Assembly (NCBI RefSeq): GCF_001938945.1
Contig: NZ_MKIO01000041.1
Span: forward strand, 81,556-145,555
DNA from: Xaviernesmea rhizosphaerae
Lineage (GTDB): Bacteria > Pseudomonadota > Alphaproteobacteria > Rhizobiales > Rhizobiaceae
Length of the DNA stretch: 64,000 nt
Reading direction: 5' to 3'
Below, piece after piece: positions 1 to 8,466 of this stretch (the first letter of the stretch is position 1; each line of letters starts with the position of its first letter). A program made the translations under genes and the position numbers. A model generated the notes under the pieces. That model was given only the letters and a program-made list of their open reading frames with translations. It was not told where the DNA came from and made no database searches.

Positions 1-1244
1 TAGCGCGAGATCGCCAGATCCCGCGCATCGATCTCCGGCGCCTTGCCGGAGACGAGGTCGGCGATGACGCGGGCCGAGCCGGTGCTCATGGTCCAGCCGA
101 GTGTGCCATGGCCGGTGTTGAGGAACAGGCCGGCCACCTTGGTCGGCCCGATCACCGGCGTGCCATCGGGCGTCATCGGACGCAGGCCGGACCAGAAGCT
201 GGCCTTGGCGAGATCCCCGCCGGGGAAGAGGTCGCTGACCGAATGTTCCAGCGTGCGCCGGCGCGCGGGCGCGAGATCGTTGGTGTAGCCCGAAATTTCC
301 GCCATGCCGCCGACGCGGATCCGGTCGCCCAGCCGGGTGATGGCGATCTTGTAGGTCTCGTCCATCACGGTGGATTCCGGCGCGCGCTCGGGCCGGGTGA
401 TCGGGATGGTCAGCGAATAGCCCTTCACCGGATAGACCGGCAGCGAAATGCCAAGCGGGGCGACAAGGAGCGGCGAATAGCTGCCGAGCGCGACGACGAC
501 AGCGTCGGCCGTCATGCGGCCGCGATCGGTGATCACGGCGCGGATCGCCCCGCCCTCGGCCTCCAGCCGCTCGATTTTGGTGTTCCACTGGAAGGTGACG
601 CCCAGCGTCTCGGCGCGGCTCGTCAGCGCCTGGGTGAACTTGAAACAGTCGCCGGTCTCGTCGGCCGGCGTCAGCAGGCCGCCGACGATCTTCTCGCGCA
701 CATGGGCAAGCGCCGGCTCGGCGCGCACGCAGCCGGCCGGATCGAGCACCTCGTAAGGCACGCCATCGGCGGCAAGCGCCTTGACGTCCTTGGCGGAAGC
801 CTCCAGTTGCTGCGGCGTGCGGAAGAGCTGCAGCGTGCCCTGCATCCGCTCGTCATAGGCGATGCCGGTCTCCTCGCGCAGCGCGGCCAGCGAGACGCGG
901 CTGTAATCGGCCAGCCGCAGCATGCGGCTCTTGTTCAGCGCATAGCGCGCGCTGGTGCAGTTGGAGAGCATGCGCGCCATCCAGGAGAGCATGGCGCGAT
1001 CGAGCTTCGGCCGCAGGATCAGCGGCGCGTGCTCCATAAACAGCCATTTCATGGCCTTCGCCGGAATCCCCGGCGCCGCCCAGGGCGAGCAATAGCCGAA
1101 GGAGACCTCCCCGGCATTGGCAAAGCTGGTTTCCAGCGCCGCCGCCGGCTGACGGTCGACGACGGTGACCTGATGGCCGGCGCGCGCCAGCTGATAGGCC
1201 GTGGTGACGCCGATGACGCCGGCGCCGAGAACGATGACTTTCAT
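1..1244 (-). CDS. dadA: D-amino acid dehydrogenase, small subunit (3' end at window edge)
   Basis: FAD enzyme that oxidises D-alanine and other D-amino acids to 2-oxo acids at the membrane, feeding electrons to the respiratory chain. The start MKVIVLGAGVIGVTTAYQLA is a Rossmann GxGxxG FAD-binding fold, and the C-terminal part holds the DAO-type pattern SGLRPMTPDGTPVIG followed by NTGHGTLGWTMS. 414 codons are visible; the window begins at the first two bases (TA) of the next codon, so the stop is probably just outside, matching the usual ~416 aa. It lies downstream of the alanine racemase gene on the same strand, about 125 bp apart. Together they form the catabolic pair that converts L-Ala to D-Ala and then to pyruvate. 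Family assignment is firm; substrate range is inferred. Confidence 0.93.
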   Translation of the reverse strand, partial: MKVIVLGAGVIGVTTAYQLARAGHQVTVVDRQPAAALETSFANAGEVSFGYCSPWAAPGIPAKAMKWLFMEHAPLILRPKLDRAMLSWMARMLSNCTSARYALNKSRMLRLADYSRVSLAALREETGIAYDERMQGTLQLFRTPQQLEASAKDVKALAADGVPYEVLDPAGCVRAEPALAHVREKIVGGLLTPADETGDCFKFTQALTSRAETLGVTFQWNTKIERLEAEGGAIRAVITDRGRMTADAVVVALGSYSPLLVAPLGISLPVYPVKGYSLTIPITRPERAPESTVMDETYKIAITRLGDRIRVGGMAEISGYTNDLAPARRRTLEHSVSDLFPGGDLAKASFWSGLRPMTPDGTPVIGPTKVAGLFLNTGHGTLGWTMSTGSARVIADLVSGKAPEIDARDLAISR

Positions 1245-1369
1245 GGCGGATCTCGATCTAGAGGAGCCGGGCTTTGCCGCGCCGGCCTTGGGATGGAGGA
1301 CATCAGGCTGGAATGTTCGATGCGCCCTCCCCCGACTGGGAAGGGACCAAAGGCAAAGATGGGCTGATG

Positions 1370-2494
1370 TCAGCGATGGATGCGGCGGTAGCGCTGGCCG
1401 AGCCGGGTCAGGATCTCATAGGCGATGGTGCCGGCCTGCGCGGCGATCTCTTCCAGCGTCTGGTGCGGGCCGATGAACTCGACCTGGCTGCCGAGCGTCA
1501 GCGTACCCTCAGGCAGAGCGGAGATATCGACGGTCATGCTGTCCATCGAGACGCGGCCGAGGATCGGCAGCCTCACGCCCTCGAAGAACACGGCGCCGCG
1601 ATCCGACAGCGCGCGCGGAATGCCATCGGCATAGCCGGCGGCGAGCGTGGCGAGGCGTCGCGGCGCCGGCGTCACATAGGCGCCGCTATAGCCGATCCTC
1701 GCGCCGGCGGGCACGGTGCGGGTCTGCACCACGGCAAGATCGAGCCGCACCACCGGCTCCATCGGATTGGCGCGGCCCGACACCGGCGCGCCGCCATAGG
1801 TGGCGATCCCCGGACGCACCAGCGCGCCGTGAAACGCCGCACCGAGAAACACACCGCCGGAATTGGCGAAGGAAATCGGAATGTCAGGAAAGGCGTCGCG
1901 CACGCGGGCAAGTGCGGCGCGCTGCTCGCCATTCTGCACATGATCGGGCTCGTCGGCGCTGGCGAGATGCGTCATGACGAAGAGGATGTCGAGCGGCACG
2001 GCCGAGACGAGGGCGACGACCTCGCCCAGGCTGTCCAGCGGCAGGCCGAGCCGGCTCATGCCCGTATCGAACTGCAAAAGCGCCGGCAGGCGGCGGCCGG
2101 CCTCGCGCGCGGTCTCCGTCCAGCGGTCGAGCTGTTCCAGCGAATTGATAACGGGCACCACGCCCCGCGCGGCGCAGGCCGCTTCCGCTCCGGGCAGAAG
2201 ACCGTTCAGCACATAGATCCGGCTGCCGGCATCGAGCACCGGCAGCAGCGCGTCCGCCTCGCCAGATTGCGCGACGAAGAAATGGCGGCAGCCCGCCGCC
2301 TGCAGCGCGCGGGTGACGGGAACAGCCCCAAGACCATAGGCATCCGCCTTGACCACAGCGGCGCAGGCCGCAGGCGCCACGCGGGCGGCGAGCGCCTGAT
2401 GGTTGCGCGCCAGCGCCGCAAGATCGATCGTCAGAAGACCGGGCGCGGCCTCGTCCGCCTCAAGCTCACGGTCATGCCGCAAAAATCCGTCCAT
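1370..2494 (-). CDS. alr: alanine racemase (catabolic type)
   Basis: PLP enzyme interconverting L- and D-alanine. The PLP lysine lies in VVKADAYGLG (K49), on the N-terminal TIM-barrel domain; the C-terminal beta domain carries the active-site region RIGYSGAY and the pattern GRVSMDSMTVDIS. The length of 374 aa is normal. It is transcribed with dadA downstream and divergently from an Lrp-type regulator, the standard arrangement for the catabolic (dadX-like) racemase of rhizobia rather than a purely cell-wall enzyme. It could still supply D-Ala for peptidoglycan if it is the only racemase in the genome, which cannot be judged here. Confidence 0.94.
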   Translation of the reverse strand: MDGFLRHDRELEADEAAPGLLTIDLAALARNHQALAARVAPAACAAVVKADAYGLGAVPVTRALQAAGCRHFFVAQSGEADALLPVLDAGSRIYVLNGLLPGAEAACAARGVVPVINSLEQLDRWTETAREAGRRLPALLQFDTGMSRLGLPLDSLGEVVALVSAVPLDILFVMTHLASADEPDHVQNGEQRAALARVRDAFPDIPISFANSGGVFLGAAFHGALVRPGIATYGGAPVSGRANPMEPVVRLDLAVVQTRTVPAGARIGYSGAYVTPAPRRLATLAAGYADGIPRALSDRGAVFFEGVRLPILGRVSMDSMTVDISALPEGTLTLGSQVEFIGPHQTLEEIAAQAGTIAYEILTRLGQRYRRIHR

Positions 2495-2621
2495 GCTCGA
2501 ACCCCTTTTATTTTTACGCGATGATATTGAAAGGATCGGTGCATGTTCGCCGTTTTAGCGATTGATTTTGCGGATCTGTGGCTATTATTCAAAGGATCGT
2601 CGACAAATTGGAACAAGCTTC
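2495..2621. promoter_or_regulatory. divergent promoter region between alr-dadA and the Lrp regulator
   Basis: This 127-bp region separates the divergent starts and is visibly more AT-rich than the flanking genes (stretches such as TTTTATTTTTACG and GGCTATTATTC). It must hold both promoters and, by analogy with Lrp/DadR-controlled loci, the regulator's binding sites. I cannot define a single operator by eye. Confidence 0.5.
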
Positions 2622-3086
2622 ATGAGCGCGCTTGACGCCACGGACCGCCATCTCCTGCGCCTCCTGCGCCTGAATGCGCGCATGAGCAATGCGGCGCTGG
2701 CCGCCGAGATCGGCCTCTCGCCCTCGGCCTGTCTCCGGCGCATCCGCATTCTGGAGAATGAGGGCGTTATCAAGGGCTATACGGCGCTGATCGAGGCCGG
2801 GCAGTCCGATCAGGCCATCGCCGTGATCGTCAACATCACGCTGGAGCGGCAGACGGAAGACTATCTCAACCGGTTCGAGGCGGCGGTGCGCCGGCATCCC
2901 GAGATCCGGGAATGCTATCTGATGACTGGGGGATCGGATTATCTCTTGAAGGTGGAGGTCGAAAGCGCAGGCGCCTTCGAGCGCATCCACAAGGAGATCC
3001 TCTCGGCGCTCCCCGGCGTGCTGCGCATCCATTCCAGCTTCTCGATCCGCAACGTGCTGGCCACGCGGACCAAGGGGCGGCGGTGA
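2622..3086 (+). CDS. Lrp/AsnC family regulator of alanine catabolism
   Basis: Small (154 aa) DNA-binding regulator of the feast/famine family. The N-terminal winged helix-turn-helix (about residues 3-60) contains LDATDRHLLRLLRLNARMSN and LAAEIGLSPSACLRRIRILE; the C-terminal RAM/ligand domain contains HPEIRECYLMTGGSDYLLKV. The start was set at the ATG giving MSALDATDR because this is where family similarity begins; a possible upstream extension reads through promoter-like sequence. It is divergent from alr-dadA, so it is most likely the alanine-responsive activator of that operon (dadR-like). The ligand is inferred. Confidence 0.92.
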   Translation: MSALDATDRHLLRLLRLNARMSNAALAAEIGLSPSACLRRIRILENEGVIKGYTALIEAGQSDQAIAVIVNITLERQTEDYLNRFEAAVRRHPEIRECYLMTGGSDYLLKVEVESAGAFERIHKEILSALPGVLRIHSSFSIRNVLATRTKGRR

Positions 3087-3186
3087 CGAAAGACGGCGCC
3101 GGTGCGAGAAGCGCCGGCGCCGGGATGGGTGAGGCAGGACACTCTTGAGTCTGGTCCGAAAGGGCCTGCCTTTATGATGCGCCTCA

Positions 3187-3325
3187 CAGTCTGTTCGAGA
3201 ATTGCCGCTGGCCTGCCGAAAAGGGTGATGTCGAGAACCGGAGCGCAGTGTAGTTTCTTACGCGAGCACCGGAAGCACAGAAATTGCCATTTGCAGTCGG
3301 CCAGCGGCGATTATTGGATAGACTG
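3187..3325. repeat. ~140-bp palindromic repeat, copy A
   Basis: Bounded by CAGTCTGTTCGAGAA on the left and GGATAGACTG on the right, inverted termini. A second inner inverted pair (TTGCCGCTGGCC near 3202 and GGCCAGCGGC near 3298) makes the whole element foldable as one long imperfect hairpin. The same element recurs at 25804-25943 with clear base-by-base similarity (shared blocks include CGAAAAGGGTGAT and GGAAGC). Its right end directly touches the stop codon of the minus-strand sugar-binding protein gene. Probably a non-autonomous palindromic repeat; it may also act as a transcript end. Confidence 0.8.
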
Positions 3326-4279
3326 TCAGAAGGGCGAGTCGGGGAAGTAGTAGTTCTTGGCGTTGTCCTTGGTCACCAGCGTGGCATCCAGCGTGTAGGT
3401 GCCATGGGCGGGGATCTGGTCGTAGAGCGCGGCGGCGGTCAGCTCCATCGCGGTGCCGACCATCGACGGCGGATAGAGCACGTCGACCGGGATCATCTTG
3501 TCGCCGTCCATGACCTTCTTGATCATGTCCTTGGAGCCGGCGCCGCCCACGACATATTTGATATCCGTGCGCTTGGCCTGTTCGATCGCCTGCAACACGC
3601 CAACGGCCATGTCGTCATCCTGGCACCAGACCACGTCGATGGCGGGATATTTCGTCAGGAAGTCCTGCATGACGCGGAAGGCGTCATCGCGGTTCCAGTT
3701 GCCGAACTGGCGGTCGAGCACCTGCACCTTGGAGCCGGCAATCGCCTTGTCGAAACCGTCCTGGCGCTGCTGGTCGATCGGGATCGGCAGGCCGCGGATC
3801 ACGACGACCTTGGCCTCCGGCGAGGTTTCCTTGATGTAATTGCCCGCGACTTCGCCGAGCGCCGGATTGTTGCCGGCGACGTAGAGGTCGCGCACGCTGT
3901 TGTCGTTGACCGAGGGCGCGCGGTCAACGATCGAGACGAAGGTGCCCTTGCCCTTGACTTCCTTGATGGCGTTGACGAGCGGATCCGGGTCGGTCGGCAG
4001 GATCACCAGCGCGTCGATGCCCTGAGTTTCCAGGTCCTGCACGGCATTGGCCTGGCTTGCCGGATCGGGCGAGGTCTTGACGATGACCTTCAGGCCCTCA
4101 TGCTCCTTCATCAGGAGATCGGCCACGCGCTGGGCGTGGTAGACGACGCCGGAGGTCCAGCCATGGTCGGCGGCGGGGATCGAGACGCCGATGGTCTTGG
4201 CGTCGGCGGCGTAGACGCTGGTGGCGAGGCCGGCCAGCGCCGTCATGGTCGCGGCCAGCATCCTGAATTTCTTGTGCAT
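3326..4279 (-). CDS. CUT2-type sugar ABC transporter, substrate-binding protein
   Basis: Periplasmic sugar-binding protein of the ribose/galactose type (Peripla_BP_4), 317 aa. It begins with a signal peptide, MHKKFRMLAATMTALAGLAT, cleaved about at VYA-AD, followed by KTIGVSIPAADHGWTSGVV, the usual first strand and sugar-contact loop. The start was chosen at the ATG preceded by AGGGAGGAAGAC, an excellent ribosome-binding site. It is the last gene of an ATPase-permease-SBP operon. The sugar is unknown; aromatic and acidic residues such as WCQDDDMAVGVLQA near the C-terminal lobe are typical of pentose/hexose binders. Repeat copy A lies immediately after its stop. Confidence 0.9.
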   Translation of the reverse strand: MHKKFRMLAATMTALAGLATSVYAADAKTIGVSIPAADHGWTSGVVYHAQRVADLLMKEHEGLKVIVKTSPDPASQANAVQDLETQGIDALVILPTDPDPLVNAIKEVKGKGTFVSIVDRAPSVNDNSVRDLYVAGNNPALGEVAGNYIKETSPEAKVVVIRGLPIPIDQQRQDGFDKAIAGSKVQVLDRQFGNWNRDDAFRVMQDFLTKYPAIDVVWCQDDDMAVGVLQAIEQAKRTDIKYVVGGAGSKDMIKKVMDGDKMIPVDVLYPPSMVGTAMELTAAALYDQIPAHGTYTLDATLVTKDNAKNYYFPDSPF

Positions 4280-4361
4280 GTCTTCCTCCCTGATGATTGT
4301 CGGATTGGCCGCGCACGGCCGGTCGATGCGCAAGGCTCCCCTCCGAAAGCCCTGCGGCGCG

Positions 4362-5372
4362 TCACGCCTTGCGGGCCAGCGAGCGCTGGACGAGCATGGC
4401 GATGATGATGATCGTGCCCTGGATGGCGCCGATCAGATATTCGCTGATGAAGTTGGAGAGCAGCATGATGTTGCCGACCAGCTCCAGGATGAAGGCGCCG
4501 CAGATCGTGCCCCAGACGCGGCCCGCGCCGCCCTTCAGCGCCGTGCCGCCGACGACCACGGCGGTGATCGCCTGCAGCTCCCAGAGAATGCCCGTGGTGG
4601 CCGAGGTGGAGCCGAGGCGCGGCACATAGAGCATGACGGCGATCGCCACGCAGACGCCCTGAATGACGAAGGCGGCGATGCGCACCCGATCGACGGAAAT
4701 GCCGGAATAGCGCGCCACATCGCGGTTGGAGCCGACCGCCGTGACATGGCGGCCATAGCGCGTGCGGTAGAGCACGATGGCAGCAATCGCGGTGACGACG
4801 AGGACCACCAGGATCGGCACGGGCATGCCGAGCACCGAGCCGAAATAGGCCGGGCGATAGAGCGCCTGCTGTTCCGGCGAGCGCAGCGTGATGGCCCCGC
4901 CCTGGGAAAGCCAGGTGGTAAGCCCGCGATAGATGCCCATGGTGCCGAGCGTGGCGATGAAGGGCTCGATGCGGCCGACCGTGGTGATCAGCCCGTTGGC
5001 GAGGCCGCACAGCGCGCCCACCACCAGCGCCAGCAGCATGGCCGCCGCGATCATCATGCCCGGATCGGCGATCGCGCCGGAGTTCATGAACAGGATCATC
5101 AGGCTGGCGACGAAGGCGACCATGGAGCCGACCGACAGGTCGAGATCGCCCGAGGAGATGACGAAGGTGGCACCCACCGCGATCAGCGCGATGAAGGCGG
5201 CGCGTGTCGCGACATTGGCGAGGTTGGTGATGCCGATGAAGTTCGGATTGACCAGCGCGCCGATCAGGATCAGCAGCGCCAGCGCCACGAAGGGCGCGAC
5301 CGCCCTGAGATCGACGTCCCGCCAGCTGCGGCGCGCCCGCACCGGGCCCGTGATGTCCGTGTCCACTGCCAT
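4362..5372 (-). CDS. CUT2-type sugar ABC transporter, permease
   Basis: Inner-membrane permease of the RbsC/BPD_transp_2 family, 336 aa, with about eight to ten hydrophobic segments (for example PFVALALLILIGAL and FVIQGVCVAIAVMLY). The conserved cytoplasmic loop GSNRDVARYSGI and the C-terminal GGTALKGGAGRVWGT are family hallmarks. The start MAVDTDITGP was chosen because a strong GGAGAGGCAGGAGC ribosome-binding site precedes it. It works as a homodimer with the double ATPase encoded upstream and the binding protein encoded downstream. Confidence 0.92.
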   Translation of the reverse strand: MAVDTDITGPVRARRSWRDVDLRAVAPFVALALLILIGALVNPNFIGITNLANVATRAAFIALIAVGATFVISSGDLDLSVGSMVAFVASLMILFMNSGAIADPGMMIAAAMLLALVVGALCGLANGLITTVGRIEPFIATLGTMGIYRGLTTWLSQGGAITLRSPEQQALYRPAYFGSVLGMPVPILVVLVVTAIAAIVLYRTRYGRHVTAVGSNRDVARYSGISVDRVRIAAFVIQGVCVAIAVMLYVPRLGSTSATTGILWELQAITAVVVGGTALKGGAGRVWGTICGAFILELVGNIMLLSNFISEYLIGAIQGTIIIIAMLVQRSLARKA

Positions 5373-5457
5373 GCTCCTGCCTCTCCCCCGGACGCGCGCC
5401 GCGTCCCGCCTCGATGGAATCGTTTCCTGTTGGTGCCTTATGTGCACGAAGCGGCGC

Positions 5458-6987
5458 TCAGGCCGCCGCCCCGCGCCGCTTCAGCCCGGCGGCGTAGCGC
5501 ATGATCACCTGCTCGTTGACCTCCTCGCCCTCGAGCATGCCCACCAGCTCGCCCTCGCGCATCACCGCCACGCGGGTGCACAGCCCGATCACCTCGGGCA
5601 TTTCCGAGGAGATGACGATGATCGAGCGGCCCTCGCGGGCGAGCGCGGCGATGAAGTGATAGATCTGCTGCTTGGTGCCGACATCGATGCCGCGCGTCGG
5701 CTCGTCGATGATGATGACGTCGGGCTCAGTCTCCATGATCTTGGCCAGAAGCAGCTTCTGCTGGTTGCCGCCGGACATGCGCCCCGCCTTCACCCGCTCG
5801 TCGCGCACGCGAATGTCGAAGCGCCGGCGCGCCCGCGCCAGCGCGCGCGCTTCGGAGGCCGGATCGAGATAATGATGGCGCACATGCTGGTCGATCGACT
5901 GCAGCGTCAGATTGGGCGTCATCGGCTCGTCCAGAAGCAGGCCCTTGCCCTTGCGATCCTTGGTCATATAGGCGAGCCCGCGCCCATTGGCCTCACGGAA
6001 GGCCAGGGGAGCGAGCGGCGCGCCATGCAGCATGACCTCGCCCGCGATGCGCGGCCGCAGACCGGCCACAGCCTCCATCAGCTCGCTGCGGCCGGAGCCG
6101 ATCAGGCCGGAAAAGCCGAGCACCTCGCCCTTGCGCAGATCGAAGCTGACATTCTTGACATAGCCTGTCGTCAGCCCCTTCACCTGGAGGACGAGCGCCT
6201 CGTCCACATCGGGCTCATGCTTGGCGGGATAAAGGCTCGACAGCTCGCGACCGACCATCAGCTGGGCGATGGCCTCACCATCCAGGGCCGATGTCGGCGC
6301 TGTCTTCACCCATTGCCCGTCGCGCAGCACGGTCACGCGGTCGGTGATCTCCATCACCTCGTCCAGCTTGTGGGAGACGAAGACGAAGCTGACGCCCTGC
6401 GCCTTCAGCCGGCGCACCTGCTTGAACAGAAGCGCCGTTTCCTCGCGCGAGAGCACGGCGGTCGGCTCGTCCATGAAGATGATGCGCGCCTTGCGGCTGA
6501 TCGCCTTGGCGATTTCCACCATCTGCTTGTCGGCGACGGCGAGCGAGGAGATCAGCGCGTTTTCGTCGATGCGTGCGCCCAGCTCGTCCAGCACGCGGCG
6601 GGCCTCAGCGCGCATGACCTTGCGGTTCAACAGGCCGAAGCGCAGCACCTCGCGGCCGAGAAACAGGCTTTCTGCAACGGTCAGGTGATCGGCGAGATTA
6701 AATTCCTGGTGGATGAGGACGATGCCCAGCGCCTCGGCCGCGCCATTCTGCGGCAGCGTCACCGGCTCGCCATCGAGCAGGATGCGCCCGGCGCTCGGCC
6801 GCTCGAAGCCGGAAAGGATCTTGACCAGCGTCGACTTGCCGGCGCCGTTTTCCCCCATCAGCGCATGGACCTCGCCGGCCCGCACGTCGAAATCGACGCT
6901 GAACAGAACCTGGACCTCGCCGAAACTCTTGGAAATACGCTCCGCCGCAAGCACGGGATGCCCCGGCCCGACCGCCCCATCGCTCAT
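5458..6987 (-). CDS. CUT2-type sugar ABC transporter, double ATPase (RbsA/MglA-like)
   Basis: Fused two-domain ATPase, 509 aa, that powers the adjacent permease. The first domain has Walker A GENGAGKSTLVKIL, Walker B RIIFMDEPTAVLS and H-loop FVSHKLDE; the second has the degenerate Walker A GLIGSGRSEL, signature MSGGNQQKLLLAK and Walker B VIIIDEPTRGIDV. Such asymmetry is normal for the RbsA/MglA group. The start is MSDGAVGPGH, with GGGAGGAAGACA before it; upstream in-frame codons fall in the operator. First gene of the operon, divergent from a LacI regulator. Confidence 0.93.
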   Translation of the reverse strand: MSDGAVGPGHPVLAAERISKSFGEVQVLFSVDFDVRAGEVHALMGENGAGKSTLVKILSGFERPSAGRILLDGEPVTLPQNGAAEALGIVLIHQEFNLADHLTVAESLFLGREVLRFGLLNRKVMRAEARRVLDELGARIDENALISSLAVADKQMVEIAKAISRKARIIFMDEPTAVLSREETALLFKQVRRLKAQGVSFVFVSHKLDEVMEITDRVTVLRDGQWVKTAPTSALDGEAIAQLMVGRELSSLYPAKHEPDVDEALVLQVKGLTTGYVKNVSFDLRKGEVLGFSGLIGSGRSELMEAVAGLRPRIAGEVMLHGAPLAPLAFREANGRGLAYMTKDRKGKGLLLDEPMTPNLTLQSIDQHVRHHYLDPASEARALARARRRFDIRVRDERVKAGRMSGGNQQKLLLAKIMETEPDVIIIDEPTRGIDVGTKQQIYHFIAALAREGRSIIVISSEMPEVIGLCTRVAVMREGELVGMLEGEEVNEQVIMRYAAGLKRRGAAA

Positions 6988-7025
6988 TGTCTTCCTCCCG
7001 GCGGCCTCCACCGCTTGGAGGATGG

Positions 7026-7060
7026 TGTAAACCTTTACATCATCCATGTAAAGGTTTACA
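7026..7060. promoter_or_regulatory. double palindromic LacI-type operator
   Basis: Two 14-bp boxes, TGTAAACCTTTACA (7026-7039) and TGTAAAGGTTTACA (7047-7060), are exact reverse complements of each other with a 7-bp spacer, and each box is itself a palindrome except for its two central bases. The centres are 21 bp apart, two helical turns, on the same DNA face. The site is about 40 bp upstream of the ATPase gene start, in the divergent region with the LacI gene, so it is very likely that regulator's operator. Confidence 0.8.
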
Positions 7061-7271
7061 TTGTGCGATATTGCAGGGGATTATCCGGGATGGAGGTCTT
7101 TCCCCGCGCGTGACGAAAGGCTAATCTTCGCCCGCGATCGACATTCGGGCGCAGCGTGGGCAGCCCTGTCGGCGCGCCGCTCGGCTCATCGCCGTCTCTC
7201 CTTGTCCTGCCACGACCGCAGCGCCTTTTAGCGTGCCGCCGTGGCGCCTACGCGAAAGCGGGTCTCGACCC

Positions 7272-8309
7272 ATGGCCCAGCCGCCTCCCCTGCCCTCCCC
7301 CTCCAGCGCGACGATCGAAGATGTCGCGCGGCTGGCCGAGGTGTCGATCGCCACCGTCAGCCGGGCGATCCACACGCCGGAAAAGGTGGCCACCTCGACG
7401 CGCCAGCGGGTGAACCAGGCGATCGCCATCACCGGCTACACCACCAATGCCATGGCCCGCTCGCTGCGGATGGGCCGGTCCAACATGATCCTGGTGCTGG
7501 CGCCGGATATTGGCGACCCGAATTTCTCCAGCATCCTGGTGGGGCTGGAAAACGAGGCGCGGGCGCATGGCTATGGCGTGCTGATCGGCCATACGCAGAA
7601 CGATCCCGAGCGCGGGCTCGACTATCTCAAATTCCTCAATTCCAACCAGGCAGCCGGCCTTTTGCTGTTCACCGGCCATGCGCCCTTCGGCCACCAGACC
7701 ATGACCGAGCGCCTGCCGCCGACGGTGGGCCTGTTCGAGCCGGTTTTCAACGGGCAGATCTCCTATGTCGGCGTGGACGACACGGCCGGCGCGCGCAAGG
7801 CGGCCGAGCATCTGCTCTCCTCAGGCCATCGCCGCATCGCCTTCATCGGCGAGTCGCGCACCCGGCTTGGCCATCAGCGCCGCCGCCGGGGCTTCGACCT
7901 GGCGCTGGACGCCGCCCGCATTCCCGCGACGGACCGGCTGGTGCTGGAAGGCGACGGCACGATTGAGAGCGGCCGGCTGGCGCTGGAGCAGATCTTCATG
8001 CGCGGCGAGGCGCCCACTGCCTTCATGTGCGTCAATGATGCGACCGCCATCGGCGTGGTCAATGGCCTGTCGGCGCGCGGCTATGAGCTGCCGCGCGATA
8101 TGTCGGTGATCGGCTTCGACGACATTCCCCAGGCCACTTACGTACACCCGCCGCTGACCACCATTCGCCAGCCGCGCTCGGCCATCGGCCGCCAGGCCAT
8201 GGCCCTGCTGCTGCAATCGCTCGACGGGCCGGCGCGGCCGCCGGAAGACATCCTGATCATGCCGGATCTGGTGGTGCGCGGCTCCGTCACCTTGCCGCCA
8301 CGCCGATAA
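7272..8309 (+). CDS. LacI family transcriptional regulator of the CUT2 operon
   Basis: Repressor of 345 aa. The N-terminal HTH is typical of LacI: ATIEDVARLAEVSIATVSRA, then GYTTNAMARSLRMGRSNMI as hinge helix and linker. The remainder is a periplasmic-binding-protein-like sugar domain ending in YVHPPLTTIRQPRSAIG. The start at MAQPPPLPSP was chosen as the ATG nearest the conserved HTH. It is divergent from the sugar ABC operon, and the 21-bp-phased double operator between them fits tetrameric or dimeric LacI binding. Inducer unknown, presumably the transported sugar. Confidence 0.93.
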   Translation: MAQPPPLPSPSSATIEDVARLAEVSIATVSRAIHTPEKVATSTRQRVNQAIAITGYTTNAMARSLRMGRSNMILVLAPDIGDPNFSSILVGLENEARAHGYGVLIGHTQNDPERGLDYLKFLNSNQAAGLLLFTGHAPFGHQTMTERLPPTVGLFEPVFNGQISYVGVDDTAGARKAAEHLLSSGHRRIAFIGESRTRLGHQRRRRGFDLALDAARIPATDRLVLEGDGTIESGRLALEQIFMRGEAPTAFMCVNDATAIGVVNGLSARGYELPRDMSVIGFDDIPQATYVHPPLTTIRQPRSAIGRQAMALLLQSLDGPARPPEDILIMPDLVVRGSVTLPPRR

Positions 8310-8466
8310 AAACAACCCATGATTGCTCACTGCGGCTGGCCGACGGGAACCCAGGCGCAAGGCCGACGAAACCGTACCCTTTCGCCGTTGCCAAGCCTTT
8401 TAAGGCTTGTTTCCATCTTCCGAAAACATGCATAGGCTCGGCGCGAAAACAGATCGACGGGGGTTG

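Noticed and set aside
108..1367. Long plus-strand open frame (419 aa) over the dadA gene
   Set aside because: It is an antisense shadow produced by high GC; its translation is Arg/Gly/Asp-rich without any family pattern, whereas the minus strand encodes a complete D-amino acid dehydrogenase.
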